Assembly: GCF_021502725.1 (NCBI RefSeq)
Contig: NZ_JAKFFS010000003.1
Span: 620,001-684,000, forward strand
Length of the DNA: 64,000 nucleotides
Direction: 5' to 3'
DNA from: Dyadobacter sp. CY345
GTDB lineage: Bacteria > Bacteroidota > Bacteroidia > Cytophagales > Spirosomataceae
Made by a program: the position numbers and the translations under genes. Below are positions 17,419 through 26,688 of this stretch, piece after piece; positions within the stretch are counted from its first letter, which is position 1, and each line of letters begins with the position of its first letter. The notes below the pieces were generated by a model, which saw only the letters and a program-made list of their open reading frames with translations, had not been told where the DNA came from and did not search any database.

Positions 17419-18852
17419 ATGGAAGACAAGAAAAAGCCTTTGCGGATGACGGGCACTTCGCTTGAAGGAAGAGATTTTAGTAATATGGATCTGGAAGGAG
17501 CTGATTTTAGTTTTTCCAGTCTCGAAGGAATAAATTTTGACGGATCGAATTTGCGTAACGCAAAAATTCGTTTCTCCACACTTGAAAAAGCCACGTTTCG
17601 AAATGCTGATCTGAGGAATGCTGATATGAGTTTCAGCAGTCTGACGGATACGGACATGACTGGTGCCAAAATTGAAGGTGCAAATTTCAGTTTTTCTTCA
17701 CAAGGCAAATCATTTAACTGGCAGGACTTAAAACTGATCGGTTTGATCCAGAGCCAGAGCTGGGTCGGAACGCTGGTCGCAGTGATCATCGGCGCGCTCA
17801 TGTTGTACGGGACAAGCGCGATCTTATATTTTACGCTAGAAATCGTTTATACTTCAAATCCGGTACGTGTTCAGCTCAACCAGTATCTGATTGCTCAAAA
17901 TATCATTGGCGGCGTATTTACAGTATTGATCGTTCAGCATATGGGTGGTTGGCTCGATACGATGATTGAAAAAATTTTCCTGCGCCATCTTGCACTCAGT
18001 TTCATTATTTCTTTATTCTATCTCGGCTTATCAATTGGAATGTATTTTCTTGTGGGTCATAAAATATTTGGCGCACTGAGAATCCAGTATCCAATGGAAG
18101 CAGCTCAAAACAGTGCCTGGTATTGGTATACGATCGGGCCAATTATTGTTGCAAACGTATTTTACTATATCGCCCGACAAGGAAGCCAATTGTCCCGGAA
18201 AATATCAGATCAGGAATTTCAGCTTCTGAACCTTGAAAAGATGAAAACCCGCGCCGAGCTGGATGCATTGCAAGCGCGGATTAACCCACACTTTTTATAC
18301 AATGCGCTCAACAGTATCGCCAGTCTCGTGCATGAGGATCCTGACAAAGCAGAGGAAATGACGCTGCTTCTATCCAAACTTTTCCGATATACCACGGGCC
18401 GGAAAAACCGTGATTATTTTGATACGATCGACAATGAGCTGGAAATGGTGCAGACTTATCTGCAAGTTGAAAAGGTACGATTTGGCGACCGGCTGCAATT
18501 TGAAGTAGCAGTAACAAATCCAGAACTGAAAAATCTTCAGGTGCCGAAATTTATTTTGCAGCCGATTGTTGAAAATGCGATTAAACACGGAATTGCAAAA
18601 CTGGCTGATCAGGGGAAAATTGTTGTGAAAATTTATGAGGAGGAAGGTTGGTTGCATCTTTGCGTTCATGACAATGGTCCTTTATTTGCCGATACCATGG
18701 GCGCGGGTTATGGCATACGCAGCATTCAGGAAAAGCTAAAACTGTTATATGCTGACGACGCCAAACTTGAACTGCATAATGAGCCGAGCAAATCAGTCAA
18801 CATTTCAATCTTGAAAGCTGTTATTGAAAAAGGCACTGAGCAGACTGAATAG
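17419..18852 (+). CDS. Pentapeptide-repeat LytS-type sensor histidine kinase
   Basis: A 477-residue kinase of unusual make-up. Residues 12-94 are pentapeptide repeats of the A(D/N)LxX kind (SLEGRDFSNMDLEGADF and on), forming a right-handed beta-helix on the cytoplasmic side. Four transmembrane helices follow at about 115-140, 156-176, 190-213 and 235-252. After a short coiled coil comes the His_kinase domain with His291 in NPHFLYNALNSI. The HATPase has N-box QPIVENAIKHG (Asn386) and DNG at 418-420. The phosphate receiver should be the LytTR regulator 75 nt downstream. The repeats may take part in protein contact or input; this is inference. Confidence 0.9.
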   Translation: MEDKKKPLRMTGTSLEGRDFSNMDLEGADFSFSSLEGINFDGSNLRNAKIRFSTLEKATFRNADLRNADMSFSSLTDTDMTGAKIEGANFSFSSQGKSFNWQDLKLIGLIQSQSWVGTLVAVIIGALMLYGTSAILYFTLEIVYTSNPVRVQLNQYLIAQNIIGGVFTVLIVQHMGGWLDTMIEKIFLRHLALSFIISLFYLGLSIGMYFLVGHKIFGALRIQYPMEAAQNSAWYWYTIGPIIVANVFYYIARQGSQLSRKISDQEFQLLNLEKMKTRAELDALQARINPHFLYNALNSIASLVHEDPDKAEEMTLLLSKLFRYTTGRKNRDYFDTIDNELEMVQTYLQVEKVRFGDRLQFEVAVTNPELKNLQVPKFILQPIVENAIKHGIAKLADQGKIVVKIYEEEGWLHLCVHDNGPLFADTMGAGYGIRSIQEKLKLLYADDAKLELHNEPSKSVNISILKAVIEKGTEQTE

Positions 18853-18927
18853 TCCGAAATTTAGGGTTCAGGGTGTAAAATAATTGTTAATTCCACACAT
18901 CGTTTTGTTACGAAATATTACTAAAAA

Positions 18928-19710
18928 ATGAATTTCCCTCTTAAAACAATTTTGATCGACGACGAACCTTTGGCGTTAAGTCGGCTTAAAAGATTACTTG
19001 AAAAACATCAGGATACTTTTGTCATTGTGGCCGAAGCAAAAAACGGTGCAGAAGGATTGCTTGAAATTGATAAACACAATCCGGATGTGATTTTTCTGGA
19101 TATTGAAATGCCTCTTTTGAACGGTTTTGAAATGTTATCAAAGTTAACCAAAATGCCGCTCGTCGTATTTTCAACTGCTTACGATCAATATGCGATCCGG
19201 GCTTTTGAGGAAAATTCAGTTGATTACTTATTGAAGCCCGTTGAGAATGAACGCCTTTTAAAAACAATTGAAAAGATCAGGAATATTCTTCATGCTGGTT
19301 TCAAAACGGGAGAAAGTCATAATCCTTACTCGGACAATCTACTGCGCCTGCTTGAAGAGATGAAGCCGAAAAAAGAAATATTCTCCTTATCTGTTAAATC
19401 AGGTGACAAAATTTTACTGATCCCGCTTACTGAAATTACACATTTCGAGGCTGAGGAAAAGTATGTTTTTCTTAATACACTGGACGGCCAAAAGTATCTC
19501 CTAATTTATACGCTGACTTCGCTCGAAGAGAAATTGCCTGCGCATTTCCTGCGAATCAGCCGCGCAGGCATCGTAAATTCTCACCATATCAAAGAAATCC
19601 AGAAACATTTTAACGGAAAATTTGTAGTCGTAATGCGTGATAAGAAGGTGTCTCAGCTTCAAAGCGGGAGCACTTATGGCGAAGTAATTCGCCATCTTCT
19701 TGATAATTAA
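18928..19710 (+). CDS. LytTR-family response regulator
   Basis: A 260-residue DNA-binding regulator. The receiver domain (5-125) has the acidic pocket DDEP at 11-14, phospho-acceptor Asp58 in IFLDIEMP, and Lys103 in YLLKPV. The LytTR DNA-binding domain (about 150-258) shows ITHFEAEEKYVFLNT, LPAHFLRISRAGIVN and the closing VSQLQSGSTYGEVIRHLL. It follows the pentapeptide-repeat kinase and presumably controls the upstream receptor operon or other envelope genes. LytTR sites are paired 9-12-bp repeats; I did not find a convincing pair here. Confidence 0.93.
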   Translation: MNFPLKTILIDDEPLALSRLKRLLEKHQDTFVIVAEAKNGAEGLLEIDKHNPDVIFLDIEMPLLNGFEMLSKLTKMPLVVFSTAYDQYAIRAFEENSVDYLLKPVENERLLKTIEKIRNILHAGFKTGESHNPYSDNLLRLLEEMKPKKEIFSLSVKSGDKILLIPLTEITHFEAEEKYVFLNTLDGQKYLLIYTLTSLEEKLPAHFLRISRAGIVNSHHIKEIQKHFNGKFVVVMRDKKVSQLQSGSTYGEVIRHLLDN

Positions 19711-19807
19711 TAACCTTGCAACCGGGTGTGCTGTTTAGAATATTGATTTTGAAGACGGCTTACTTATTCCTAAATTGCGCCCTTGTTAAAATCCGACGTC
19801 TGAGTAA

Positions 19808-19839
19808 TTGCTTTAATGTACTGTTTATCAGTACATTTG
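19808..19839 (+). promoter_or_regulatory. Promoter of the uppS-bamA operon with overlapping inverted repeat
   Basis: TTG (19808-19810), 21 nt of spacer and TACATTTG (19832-19839) match both consensus parts. A perfect 7-bp inverted repeat TGTACTG-TTTAT-CAGTACA (19817-19835) fills the spacer and overlaps the -7 box, a position where a bound protein would block polymerase. The rest of the 322-nt gap (19711-20032) would be a leader of about 190 nt in which I see no gene. Confidence 0.6.
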
Positions 19840-20032
19840 TGTTCTAAGCTCAAATTTTTGTTGTTGAAATTTAATATTTCTCGACACAATTGCATCACAA
19901 ACTGCGTACCTGAGTGGAGCAGATGGTATGCATTACATGTCGAATTTGAAAAAACATCAAATAGAATTTATAAGATCGGCGTATAATGGTTCGTTTGTTT
20001 TTGTTAAAAAAGGTTAAAAGAGTTCAGATATA

Positions 20033-20785
20033 ATGAAAGAACTCATTGATTCGGGCAATCTGCCGAAGCACATAGCCGTTATCATGGATGGTAACGGCCG
20101 GTGGGCACAGAACCAGGGTGCCGCACGTGTTTTCGGCCATCGTAACGCGATTAAGGCAGTGAGAGAGGTTACCGAAGGTTGTGCAGAGCTCGGAGTTTCT
20201 TATCTGACGCTTTACGCATTTTCAACGGAAAATTGGGCTCGTCCTCAGTTTGAAGTTCGCGCTTTAATGGAATTGCTGGTACAGTCTATCCGTAATGAGC
20301 TTCCAACCATGCAGAAAAATAACGTGCGCCTGGATACCATTGGTGATATGGCGAGCTTGCCGGGAAGTTGTCAGAATCAACTTGCCGAGGCAATCGACGC
20401 CACCCGTCAAAATACAGGGCTTAATCTTATTCTCGCACTGGGTTACAGTGGAAAATGGGATATTTTGCAGGCGACCAGAAAAATCGCGGCGGAGGTACAA
20501 AACGGAAATATTAAGCCGGAAGACATCAACGAAACTTTGTTGAATAAAAATCTTTCCACAGAAGACAGGCCAGAAGTGGATCTGATGTTGCGGACTGGTG
20601 GCGACCACCGGATAAGTAATTTCCTGTTGTGGCAGCTCGCATATGCAGAGTTGTATTTTTATGAAGACCTTTTTTGGCCCGATTTCCGCAAGGATCATCT
20701 TTATCAGGCAATTTTGGCATACCAGAAAACGGAACGACGTTTTGGTAAAACCGGTGAACAAGTAAAAGCGAATGGAGCTAAGTAG
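20033..20785 (+). CDS. uppS: Isoprenyl transferase (undecaprenyl diphosphate synthase)
   Basis: Cis-prenyltransferase that adds isopentenyl units to farnesyl diphosphate, giving the lipid carrier for peptidoglycan and other envelope glycans. The pyrophosphate-binding motif is HIAVIMDGNGRWA with Asp19. LTLYAFSTENWARP follows at about 62-75, and the C-terminal GGDHRISNFLLWQLAYAEL motif closes the active site. The 250 residues are normal. It starts an operon of envelope genes, with bamA only 6 nt downstream, an order common in Bacteroidota. Confidence 0.96.
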   Translation: MKELIDSGNLPKHIAVIMDGNGRWAQNQGAARVFGHRNAIKAVREVTEGCAELGVSYLTLYAFSTENWARPQFEVRALMELLVQSIRNELPTMQKNNVRLDTIGDMASLPGSCQNQLAEAIDATRQNTGLNLILALGYSGKWDILQATRKIAAEVQNGNIKPEDINETLLNKNLSTEDRPEVDLMLRTGGDHRISNFLLWQLAYAELYFYEDLFWPDFRKDHLYQAILAYQKTERRFGKTGEQVKANGAK

Positions 20786-20791
20786 AATAAT

Positions 20792-23383
20792 ATGAACCTG
20801 GTGAGAAACTTTATTAAAACATTCGTACAGAGTAATTGGGCATTAACAGGCGTTTTGTTATGCTGGTGTTTTTCGGTTGAGGCGCAAAAAATAGGATTAG
20901 GAAGTAATGCGAAACCTACTCCTTCATCGGCCAATTTAGGAATCGATCCTGCCAATCCAAAAGAATATACTATTGCAGAAGTAACGGTTTCAGGAACACA
21001 GTTTCTGGATCCGAATTCTATGGTTTCTATCTCAGGATTAAAACCTGGTGACAAAATCCGAGTTCCGGGTCCGGCAATTCCGTCTTCGATCAAAAGAATG
21101 ATGGATTTCGGTACTTTGGATGATGTGGAAATTGCTGCAACCAAAGTAGAAGGAGAAAAAATCTGGCTGAATATTCATATCAAAGAACGCCCGAGACTTT
21201 ACAAAGTGTCTTTTTCCGGAGTTCGTAAAGGAGAAAGAGAAACACTGAACGATAAAGTTAAGCTGATAAAAGGGCGCGTAATTACGCCTACTGTTATTAA
21301 AAATACGCAGCTGGTTATCAAGAAATATTATATGGATAAGGGTTTTTACAACACCAAGGTAAAGGTGGTGCAAATTCCTGACTCTACGCGTGGACAAGCA
21401 ACGCTTAACTTTACAATTAACAAAGGAAGTAAGGTTAAAATTGAAAAGATTAATATCGAGGGAAATACGGATATCAGCAGCACCACGCTGAAACGTAAAA
21501 TGAAGGGAACCAAGCAGAAACGTATTGGCCGTTTGTTTAATCCTTCAAAATATATCCCTAAAAAATACGACGAGGATAAGGAAAAACTTATCGCTTACTA
21601 CCGTAAAAACGGATACCGTGATGCGACGATTGAATTCGATACGATTAAAAGTAACGGAGAAACGATCAGTATTGACATGAAAATTGATGAGGGTAAAAAA
21701 TACTATTATCGGAACATTACCTGGACTGGTAACTATTTATATCCTTCAAAAGCATTGGGAGAAAAGTTAGGTATCAACAAAGGTGATGTTTATAATCCGG
21801 AAGAACTTGACAAGAAAATTAACGGAATCCCGGGTAATGATATCAGCTCCATATATATGGATGACGGTTATTTATATTTCCGTATCGAGCAGACTGAAAA
21901 AGCGGTGGAAGGTGATTCTATTGATATTGAACTTCGAATGTTCGAAGGTAAGCAGGCGACGATTAACCGCATTATTCTGAATGGTAATACTAAAACAAGT
22001 GACCGTGTAGTATTGCGTGAACTTTTCACTTTGCCTGGTCAGAAATTCAGTAAAACAGAAATTATCAACACGCAGCGTCAGTTATCTCAGATGGGTTATT
22101 TCAACCCTGAGAAAATTGCTCCAAATCCGATTCCGAATCCTCAGGATGGAACAGTGGATATCGAATGGAATGTGGAGGAAAAGCCGTCTGATCAGATCGA
22201 ACTTTCCGGAGGTTGGGGTGGATACATTGGTTTTGTAGGTACGCTGGGTCTTGTTTTCAATAACTTCTCGTTGCGTAACATTCCTAATAGAGAAACATGG
22301 AGGCCGCTTCCATCGGGTGACGGACAGAAATTATCTCTTCGTTTCCAGGCAAATGGTAAGCAATATCAAACTTATTCGATGTCGTTCAGTGAGCCATGGC
22401 TTGGAGGGAAAAAACCAATCAATTTTGGTGTTTCTTTGCAGCACACGGTTTATCGGGTAGCCAATTTTAACAGTATTTATTCATCCGGCGGAAATGGAAA
22501 TGTGAGTTACCGTGGAGGTTATTACAATACGGGTGTAACATTCTCTCTGGGCCGCCGTCTGAAAGAGCCGGATCGTAACCTTGTTTTGACGCATTCTTTG
22601 TCATACCAGCGTTATCGTCTGGATAGTTTGGATATCTTCCGTATTGGTTATAACAATGGAGTTTCGAACAACGTATCATTCAATACCACGATTTCAAGAA
22701 ATACATTAAGTGATTTCCAGTTCCCGAGAAGCGGTTCGAATATCTCTTTAAGTATGACGTTGACGCCTCCTTATTCTGCACTTCGCAAGAATGATTACAA
22801 GGATATCAGCGATACATACCGATGGGTAGAATACCATAAATGGATGTTTGATGCGACATACTATGCTACCATTACCGGGAAATTGGTATTGAGCGCAAGA
22901 ACACACATGGGTTATCTGGGTAGATATAACAAAAAACTTGATTACAGTAAGTTCGGACGTTTTATTGTCGGTGGTTCAGGTTTGGCGGGACAAGGTTCGT
23001 TCTCACTGGCTGATCAGGATATTATCGGTCTTCGTGGTTATGAGGATCAAAAAGTTGGTCCGTTAACTTCGACTGGTTACCCGGCATCAGGTGGAGGTAT
23101 CGTTTACAATAAATATGTAATGGAGCTTCGTTATCCGGTTTCTCTGAATCCACAGGCCACGATCTTTATTCTTGGTTTTGCAGAAGGGGGTAATAACTGG
23201 GGAGACTATAAAGAGTTTAATCCTTTTGATCTGAAGAGATCTGCTGGTGTGGGTGCCCGTATCTTTATGCCTGCTTTCGGTCTTTTAGGTATCGACTGGG
23301 GTTACGGATTTGACACCATCCAGGGCTCGACGCAAAAAAGTGGTGCACAATTCCACTTTACAATCGGTCAGCAGATAAGATAA
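20792..23383 (+). CDS. bamA: Outer membrane protein assembly factor BamA (Omp85)
   Basis: The central barrel that inserts outer-membrane proteins. Residues 1-31 are a signal peptide. About 50-450 hold five POTRA domains (for example YTIAEVTVSGTQFLDPNSM, KVKIEKINIEGNTDISS, ATINRIILNGNTKTSD). Residues 460-863 are the 16-strand barrel, with the lid-lock region near FIVGGSGLAGQG / IIGLRGYEDQ. Its 863 residues are usual for Bacteroidota. It is translated directly after uppS and before two OmpH chaperones that hold its clients. Confidence 0.96.
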   Translation: MNLVRNFIKTFVQSNWALTGVLLCWCFSVEAQKIGLGSNAKPTPSSANLGIDPANPKEYTIAEVTVSGTQFLDPNSMVSISGLKPGDKIRVPGPAIPSSIKRMMDFGTLDDVEIAATKVEGEKIWLNIHIKERPRLYKVSFSGVRKGERETLNDKVKLIKGRVITPTVIKNTQLVIKKYYMDKGFYNTKVKVVQIPDSTRGQATLNFTINKGSKVKIEKINIEGNTDISSTTLKRKMKGTKQKRIGRLFNPSKYIPKKYDEDKEKLIAYYRKNGYRDATIEFDTIKSNGETISIDMKIDEGKKYYYRNITWTGNYLYPSKALGEKLGINKGDVYNPEELDKKINGIPGNDISSIYMDDGYLYFRIEQTEKAVEGDSIDIELRMFEGKQATINRIILNGNTKTSDRVVLRELFTLPGQKFSKTEIINTQRQLSQMGYFNPEKIAPNPIPNPQDGTVDIEWNVEEKPSDQIELSGGWGGYIGFVGTLGLVFNNFSLRNIPNRETWRPLPSGDGQKLSLRFQANGKQYQTYSMSFSEPWLGGKKPINFGVSLQHTVYRVANFNSIYSSGGNGNVSYRGGYYNTGVTFSLGRRLKEPDRNLVLTHSLSYQRYRLDSLDIFRIGYNNGVSNNVSFNTTISRNTLSDFQFPRSGSNISLSMTLTPPYSALRKNDYKDISDTYRWVEYHKWMFDATYYATITGKLVLSARTHMGYLGRYNKKLDYSKFGRFIVGGSGLAGQGSFSLADQDIIGLRGYEDQKVGPLTSTGYPASGGGIVYNKYVMELRYPVSLNPQATIFILGFAEGGNNWGDYKEFNPFDLKRSAGVGARIFMPAFGLLGIDWGYGFDTIQGSTQKSGAQFHFTIGQQIR

Positions 23384-23433
23384 TATTATAGATCGCTTTT
23401 CGTTAAAACTGTTTAAATTATTAGCGGCTTGGC

Positions 23434-24054
23434 ATGAAGAACATTATAATTTTACTAGTTTTGTCCGTTATTTCGATTGGACAGGGGATGGCTCAGAAAT
23501 TCGGTTATACCGATATGGAGTATATTACCAGTAAAATGCCCGAATATCAGCAGGCACAGACGGAAATGAAAAAGTTTTCCGAGAAGTGGGCGAAAGAAAT
23601 TCAGGACAAGTTTGCAGAAGTCAACAGAATGCAGCGTGCCTATATGGCCGAGGAAGTTTTGCTGACGGATGATCTGAAAAGAAAACGCCAGTCGGAGATT
23701 AAAGAAAAAGAGCTGGAAGCAAGAGAATACAACAGCAAGATATTCGGTATGGAAGGTTTACTTTTCCAGAAGAAAAAGGAGCTGATGAAACCCGCGATGG
23801 AGAAAGTGCAAAGGGCAGTTTCAAAAATCTGTATGCAAAAAAGGCTTGACTTTATGTTTGACAAATCCAGCGATGTCGGCATGATTTATTCAAATCCCAA
23901 GCATGATTATTCCGACTACATAATGGAGGAATTGGGAATTGACGCCCAGCCTGCAAAAGGTATTGCGAAGGAAAAGACAGTGAAAGAAGAAACCACGGTA
24001 GCGCCAAAAGAGAGCTCCCCTAAACAAAAAAGTACAACCAATAAACTTAAATAG
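23434..24054 (+). CDS. OmpH/Skp-family periplasmic chaperone (first copy)
   Basis: Signal peptide at residues 1-20 (ends GMAQ), then KFGYTDMEYITSKMPEY, the conserved OmpH head. Long charged coiled-coil arms follow (about 40-130) and the closing segment is RLDFMFDKSS. The tail of about 40 residues is Lys- and Thr-rich and probably disordered. Skp-like trimers hold unfolded outer-membrane proteins for BamA, 50 nt upstream. It is 10 nt before a second copy. The two differ in arm sequence, so they are not a recent duplication. Confidence 0.88.
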   Translation: MKNIIILLVLSVISIGQGMAQKFGYTDMEYITSKMPEYQQAQTEMKKFSEKWAKEIQDKFAEVNRMQRAYMAEEVLLTDDLKRKRQSEIKEKELEAREYNSKIFGMEGLLFQKKKELMKPAMEKVQRAVSKICMQKRLDFMFDKSSDVGMIYSNPKHDYSDYIMEELGIDAQPAKGIAKEKTVKEETTVAPKESSPKQKSTTNKLK

Positions 24055-24064
24055 TAACAAAACA

Positions 24065-24724
24065 ATGAAACAAAAATTAATAGTGTTTATGGTCGCAATG
24101 GCCATGCTTAGTACGCCTCTTTTAGCACAAACAACTCCTGCTGCAAGCGGTCTTACTAAAATTGGATACACCAATGTAGACTACGTGATCAGCAAATTGC
24201 CTGAGAGCAAAGTAATGCAAAACCAGATTGAAGTAACAAAAGCACAGCTTGACAAAGCGATTGGCGAAACCTATAAAGAAGCTCAGGAAAAATACGAGGC
24301 TTATCAAAAAAACGGAGCTCAGATGACTGACGTAATCCGTGCTGATAAAGAAAAAGAGTTGCAAAACCTTCAGACTCGTATTCAGGAAATGCAAACAAAT
24401 GCACAGCAGTCTTTACAGACAAAACAACAGCAATTGCTAGAGCCAATTTTGACTAAGGTTAATACTGCAATCCAGGATGTAGGAAAAGAAAACGGATTTC
24501 TTTATATCCTGAATATGGATGCCGGACAAGGTACAACACCTATCATTTTGTTCGCTGCGTCTGAAGAAAACAATGCAACCAATTTGATTTTAAGAAAATT
24601 GGGAGTTGATCCTGACAAAGTAGAAGCTGCTGCTCCTGCTGCTAAACCAGCGACAACTACTGCGGCACCAGCAGCCACCAAGCCAGCTGCAACAACGCCT
24701 GCGACTACTCCTAAAAAGAAATAG
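24065..24724 (+). CDS. OmpH/Skp-family periplasmic chaperone (second copy)
   Basis: Signal peptide (1-20, ends LLAQ), then TKIGYTNVDYVISKLPES as in the first copy, and coiled-coil arms with many Gln and Lys (QNQIEVTKAQLDKAIGE, QSLQTKQQQLL). The body closes with FLYILNMDAGQGTTPIILFA. The last 40 residues are an Ala/Pro/Thr-rich low-complexity tail (APAAKPATTTAAPAAT). Two OmpH genes behind bamA are usual in Bacteroidota; one may serve special clients. It ends the operon at a strong terminator. Confidence 0.9.
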   Translation: MKQKLIVFMVAMAMLSTPLLAQTTPAASGLTKIGYTNVDYVISKLPESKVMQNQIEVTKAQLDKAIGETYKEAQEKYEAYQKNGAQMTDVIRADKEKELQNLQTRIQEMQTNAQQSLQTKQQQLLEPILTKVNTAIQDVGKENGFLYILNMDAGQGTTPIILFAASEENNATNLILRKLGVDPDKVEAAAPAAKPATTTAAPAATKPAATTPATTPKKK

Positions 24725-24748
24725 TTTAGAGGTTTTTGAAATTTTTGC

Positions 24749-24793
24749 TACCGGGGAATAGTCTTATATGGATTGTTCCCCGGTATTTTTTTT
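24749..24793 (+). terminator. Terminator of the uppS-bamA-ompH operon
   Basis: TACCGGGGAA (24749-24758) and TTCCCCGGTA (24776-24785) form a 10-bp stem followed by eight T. The rest of the gap to 25010 shows only a -7 candidate. Confidence 0.93.
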
Positions 24794-24949
24794 AACAGGT
24801 TTGACTATTCTGGTTCCGTCCAAATGACTTTTACGCTTTTAATTGTGCTCGTATTCAAAAAATGCAAAACGGAGACAAGGATGTAAGGCCCAAAAAACGA
24901 GCATTTAAAAAAACATAAGTATTCAGAACGTTAAGCATACAGGATTTGT

Positions 24950-24957
24950 TAAATTTG
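24950..24957 (+). promoter_or_regulatory. Candidate -7 element for the exported Ig-like protein gene
   Basis: TAAATTTG matches TAnnTTTG 53 nt before the start codon at 25011. No TTG lies at the right distance upstream. Confidence 0.4.
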
Positions 24958-25010
24958 CGTTATGGAATCGACATCCCTAAGCTCATAAAATAAATTATAT
25001 TTCTGCGATT

Positions 25011-26627
25011 ATGGTTTTTAAAAATATCTCTTACTTTCTCATATTTTCGTTAGCTGCGTTCTTTACTTATCCGGTTGTAGCACAAGATAATGCACAGAAT
25101 AATGGAAGTAGTTCGTCGTTTCAACTGGTCTTTCCAAAGGAAGCCGAGTGGAACACTTTGGAGGAGGGTAAGGAGATAAACTTTCATTTACAGGTTAAAG
25201 GAGGGAAAAACGATTCTATTCGGTACAGCATTTCCAGCGGATACAGAAAAGATATGAAGTTTGATTCCCTCGGTCATTTTGTGTGGACGCCAACCTTTGA
25301 AATGGCTGATCGTATTAACACAGTAAAACTCTGGCCGATTGTTTTTGAGGCAACTAATCAAGCTGGAGAGACAGTTTCCCAGCAAGTCGCTTTTAAAATC
25401 ATGCATGTTAACCGTGCGCCGGAAGTTGATGAACTGAAACCATTTTACGTTCAATACAAAACGCAAAATACGTATCAGATCGATATGAACTCTATTCGCG
25501 ATCTGGACGGAGATCCGGTTGTGTTTATTCCAGTTTTGGATGGAATGCCGGAAACAATGAAAATGACAGCAGGAGGGGAAATTATATGGGATCCTTCCAT
25601 AACGCAGTTTAATTTATTGAAGAAGGGTCCGAGGTATATTGAATTCTATGTGGAAGATCAGCCTTCAAAAGCCCGCACACAAGGTCGCCTGAAGCTTGAA
25701 GTAACGCAGATGGATTTGGAGCCGGATTTTAAGATTGTACCACAGAACCAACTGGTTCGTAGCAAAGAAAATAATCGTATAAATCTGAAATTTACGTTGT
25801 CTGATCCAAATGGAGACGATGATATCGCAGAGTTTGGATTTGTTTCAGAGAATAAAAATGTACCGTCGTCCGCTCTTGTTAAAAATGCGCCGACGAGTTA
25901 TGAATTTATCTGGGAACCGGGTTATGATTTTGTAAAAGATCCTTTCGATTCACTTGCTTTTAACGTTACCTTTTATGTCTTGGACAAAGCCCAAAACAAG
26001 AAGGAAAGAACCTTACGTTTTTTGATTGAAAACACGGTAAATGAGGCAGAGCGAGATGCATACGTCTACGGCCTCTACCGCGGTGGATTGATTAACGCAT
26101 GGAGTTTGTTGGAACAAATGAAAGAAAAGGAAGGAGAGCTCAAAAAAGCATATGGCAGAGCTAAAAGAGGAAAGAGAAGCCGGTCGTTGATCAATGCTTC
26201 TCTTGGGGCAACAACTGGTCTTGCGCCTGTAATTGCCAAAACGAACCAGGATACGCGCGGGTATATTACAACCTTAGGCGGAACAACGGTTGCGACGCTC
26301 GGAACGCTGGAAGCAACTGAGGTTATCGGTAAGTCTACGAATGGCTTGCTTGACCGCTTCAATTATGTAATGCAGAAGAAAAATGAATTGCAGAACAAGG
26401 GTGATGTTTTTGCCCGTGAATATGCTCAGAAATCCGCCAGACGTTCACCAGATTTTGTTCGTAGACTGGATGAATTTAAAGCGCTGATGAATCTTAGTGG
26501 TTTGGTTGCACTTGAACTTGACGCAAACTGGGAAAATAAGAAGGCAGCTGGTTATGATGATAAGAAGATAGACGCTGCGATCAAAAAGGCATTTAAAGAT
26601 TTTATGCCATTGGAGAAGGATGAATAA
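25011..26627 (+). CDS. Exported Ig/cadherin-like protein of unknown function
   Basis: A 538-residue protein with a signal peptide (1-25, ends VVAQ). Residues 40-330 look like three beta-sandwich modules. Each has cadherin/Ig-type signatures: SLGHFVWTPTFEMADR, the Ca-binding-like RDLDGDPVVF and LSDPNGDDDIAEFGF. Residues 345-538 are helical and very basic, with KKAYGRAKRGKRSRSLINA and a Gly/Thr-rich stretch resembling a hydrophobic hairpin. I know no function. It could be a periplasmic or surface structural protein. It is single, between a terminator and the convergent lspA. Confidence 0.65.
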   Translation: MVFKNISYFLIFSLAAFFTYPVVAQDNAQNNGSSSSFQLVFPKEAEWNTLEEGKEINFHLQVKGGKNDSIRYSISSGYRKDMKFDSLGHFVWTPTFEMADRINTVKLWPIVFEATNQAGETVSQQVAFKIMHVNRAPEVDELKPFYVQYKTQNTYQIDMNSIRDLDGDPVVFIPVLDGMPETMKMTAGGEIIWDPSITQFNLLKKGPRYIEFYVEDQPSKARTQGRLKLEVTQMDLEPDFKIVPQNQLVRSKENNRINLKFTLSDPNGDDDIAEFGFVSENKNVPSSALVKNAPTSYEFIWEPGYDFVKDPFDSLAFNVTFYVLDKAQNKKERTLRFLIENTVNEAERDAYVYGLYRGGLINAWSLLEQMKEKEGELKKAYGRAKRGKRSRSLINASLGATTGLAPVIAKTNQDTRGYITTLGGTTVATLGTLEATEVIGKSTNGLLDRFNYVMQKKNELQNKGDVFAREYAQKSARRSPDFVRRLDEFKALMNLSGLVALELDANWENKKAAGYDDKKIDAAIKKAFKDFMPLEKDE

Positions 26628-26658
26628 TTTAGTAGGAATTATATAGTAACAGATAAAC

Positions 26659-26688
26659 AAAAAAGAGAGCTTAAAGGCTCTCTTTTTT
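26659..26688. terminator. Bidirectional terminator overlapping the lspA stop codon
   Basis: AAAAAAGAGAGC and GCTCTCTTTTTT form a perfect 12-bp stem with a TTAAAG loop. The 3' end of lspA (stop at 26671-26673) lies inside it. Confidence 0.9.

Noticed and set aside
20264..20761. 165-residue minus-strand frame inside uppS
   Set aside because: Shadow of a highly conserved gene. Its sequence is rich in Cys, Phe and Gln typical of antisense translation.
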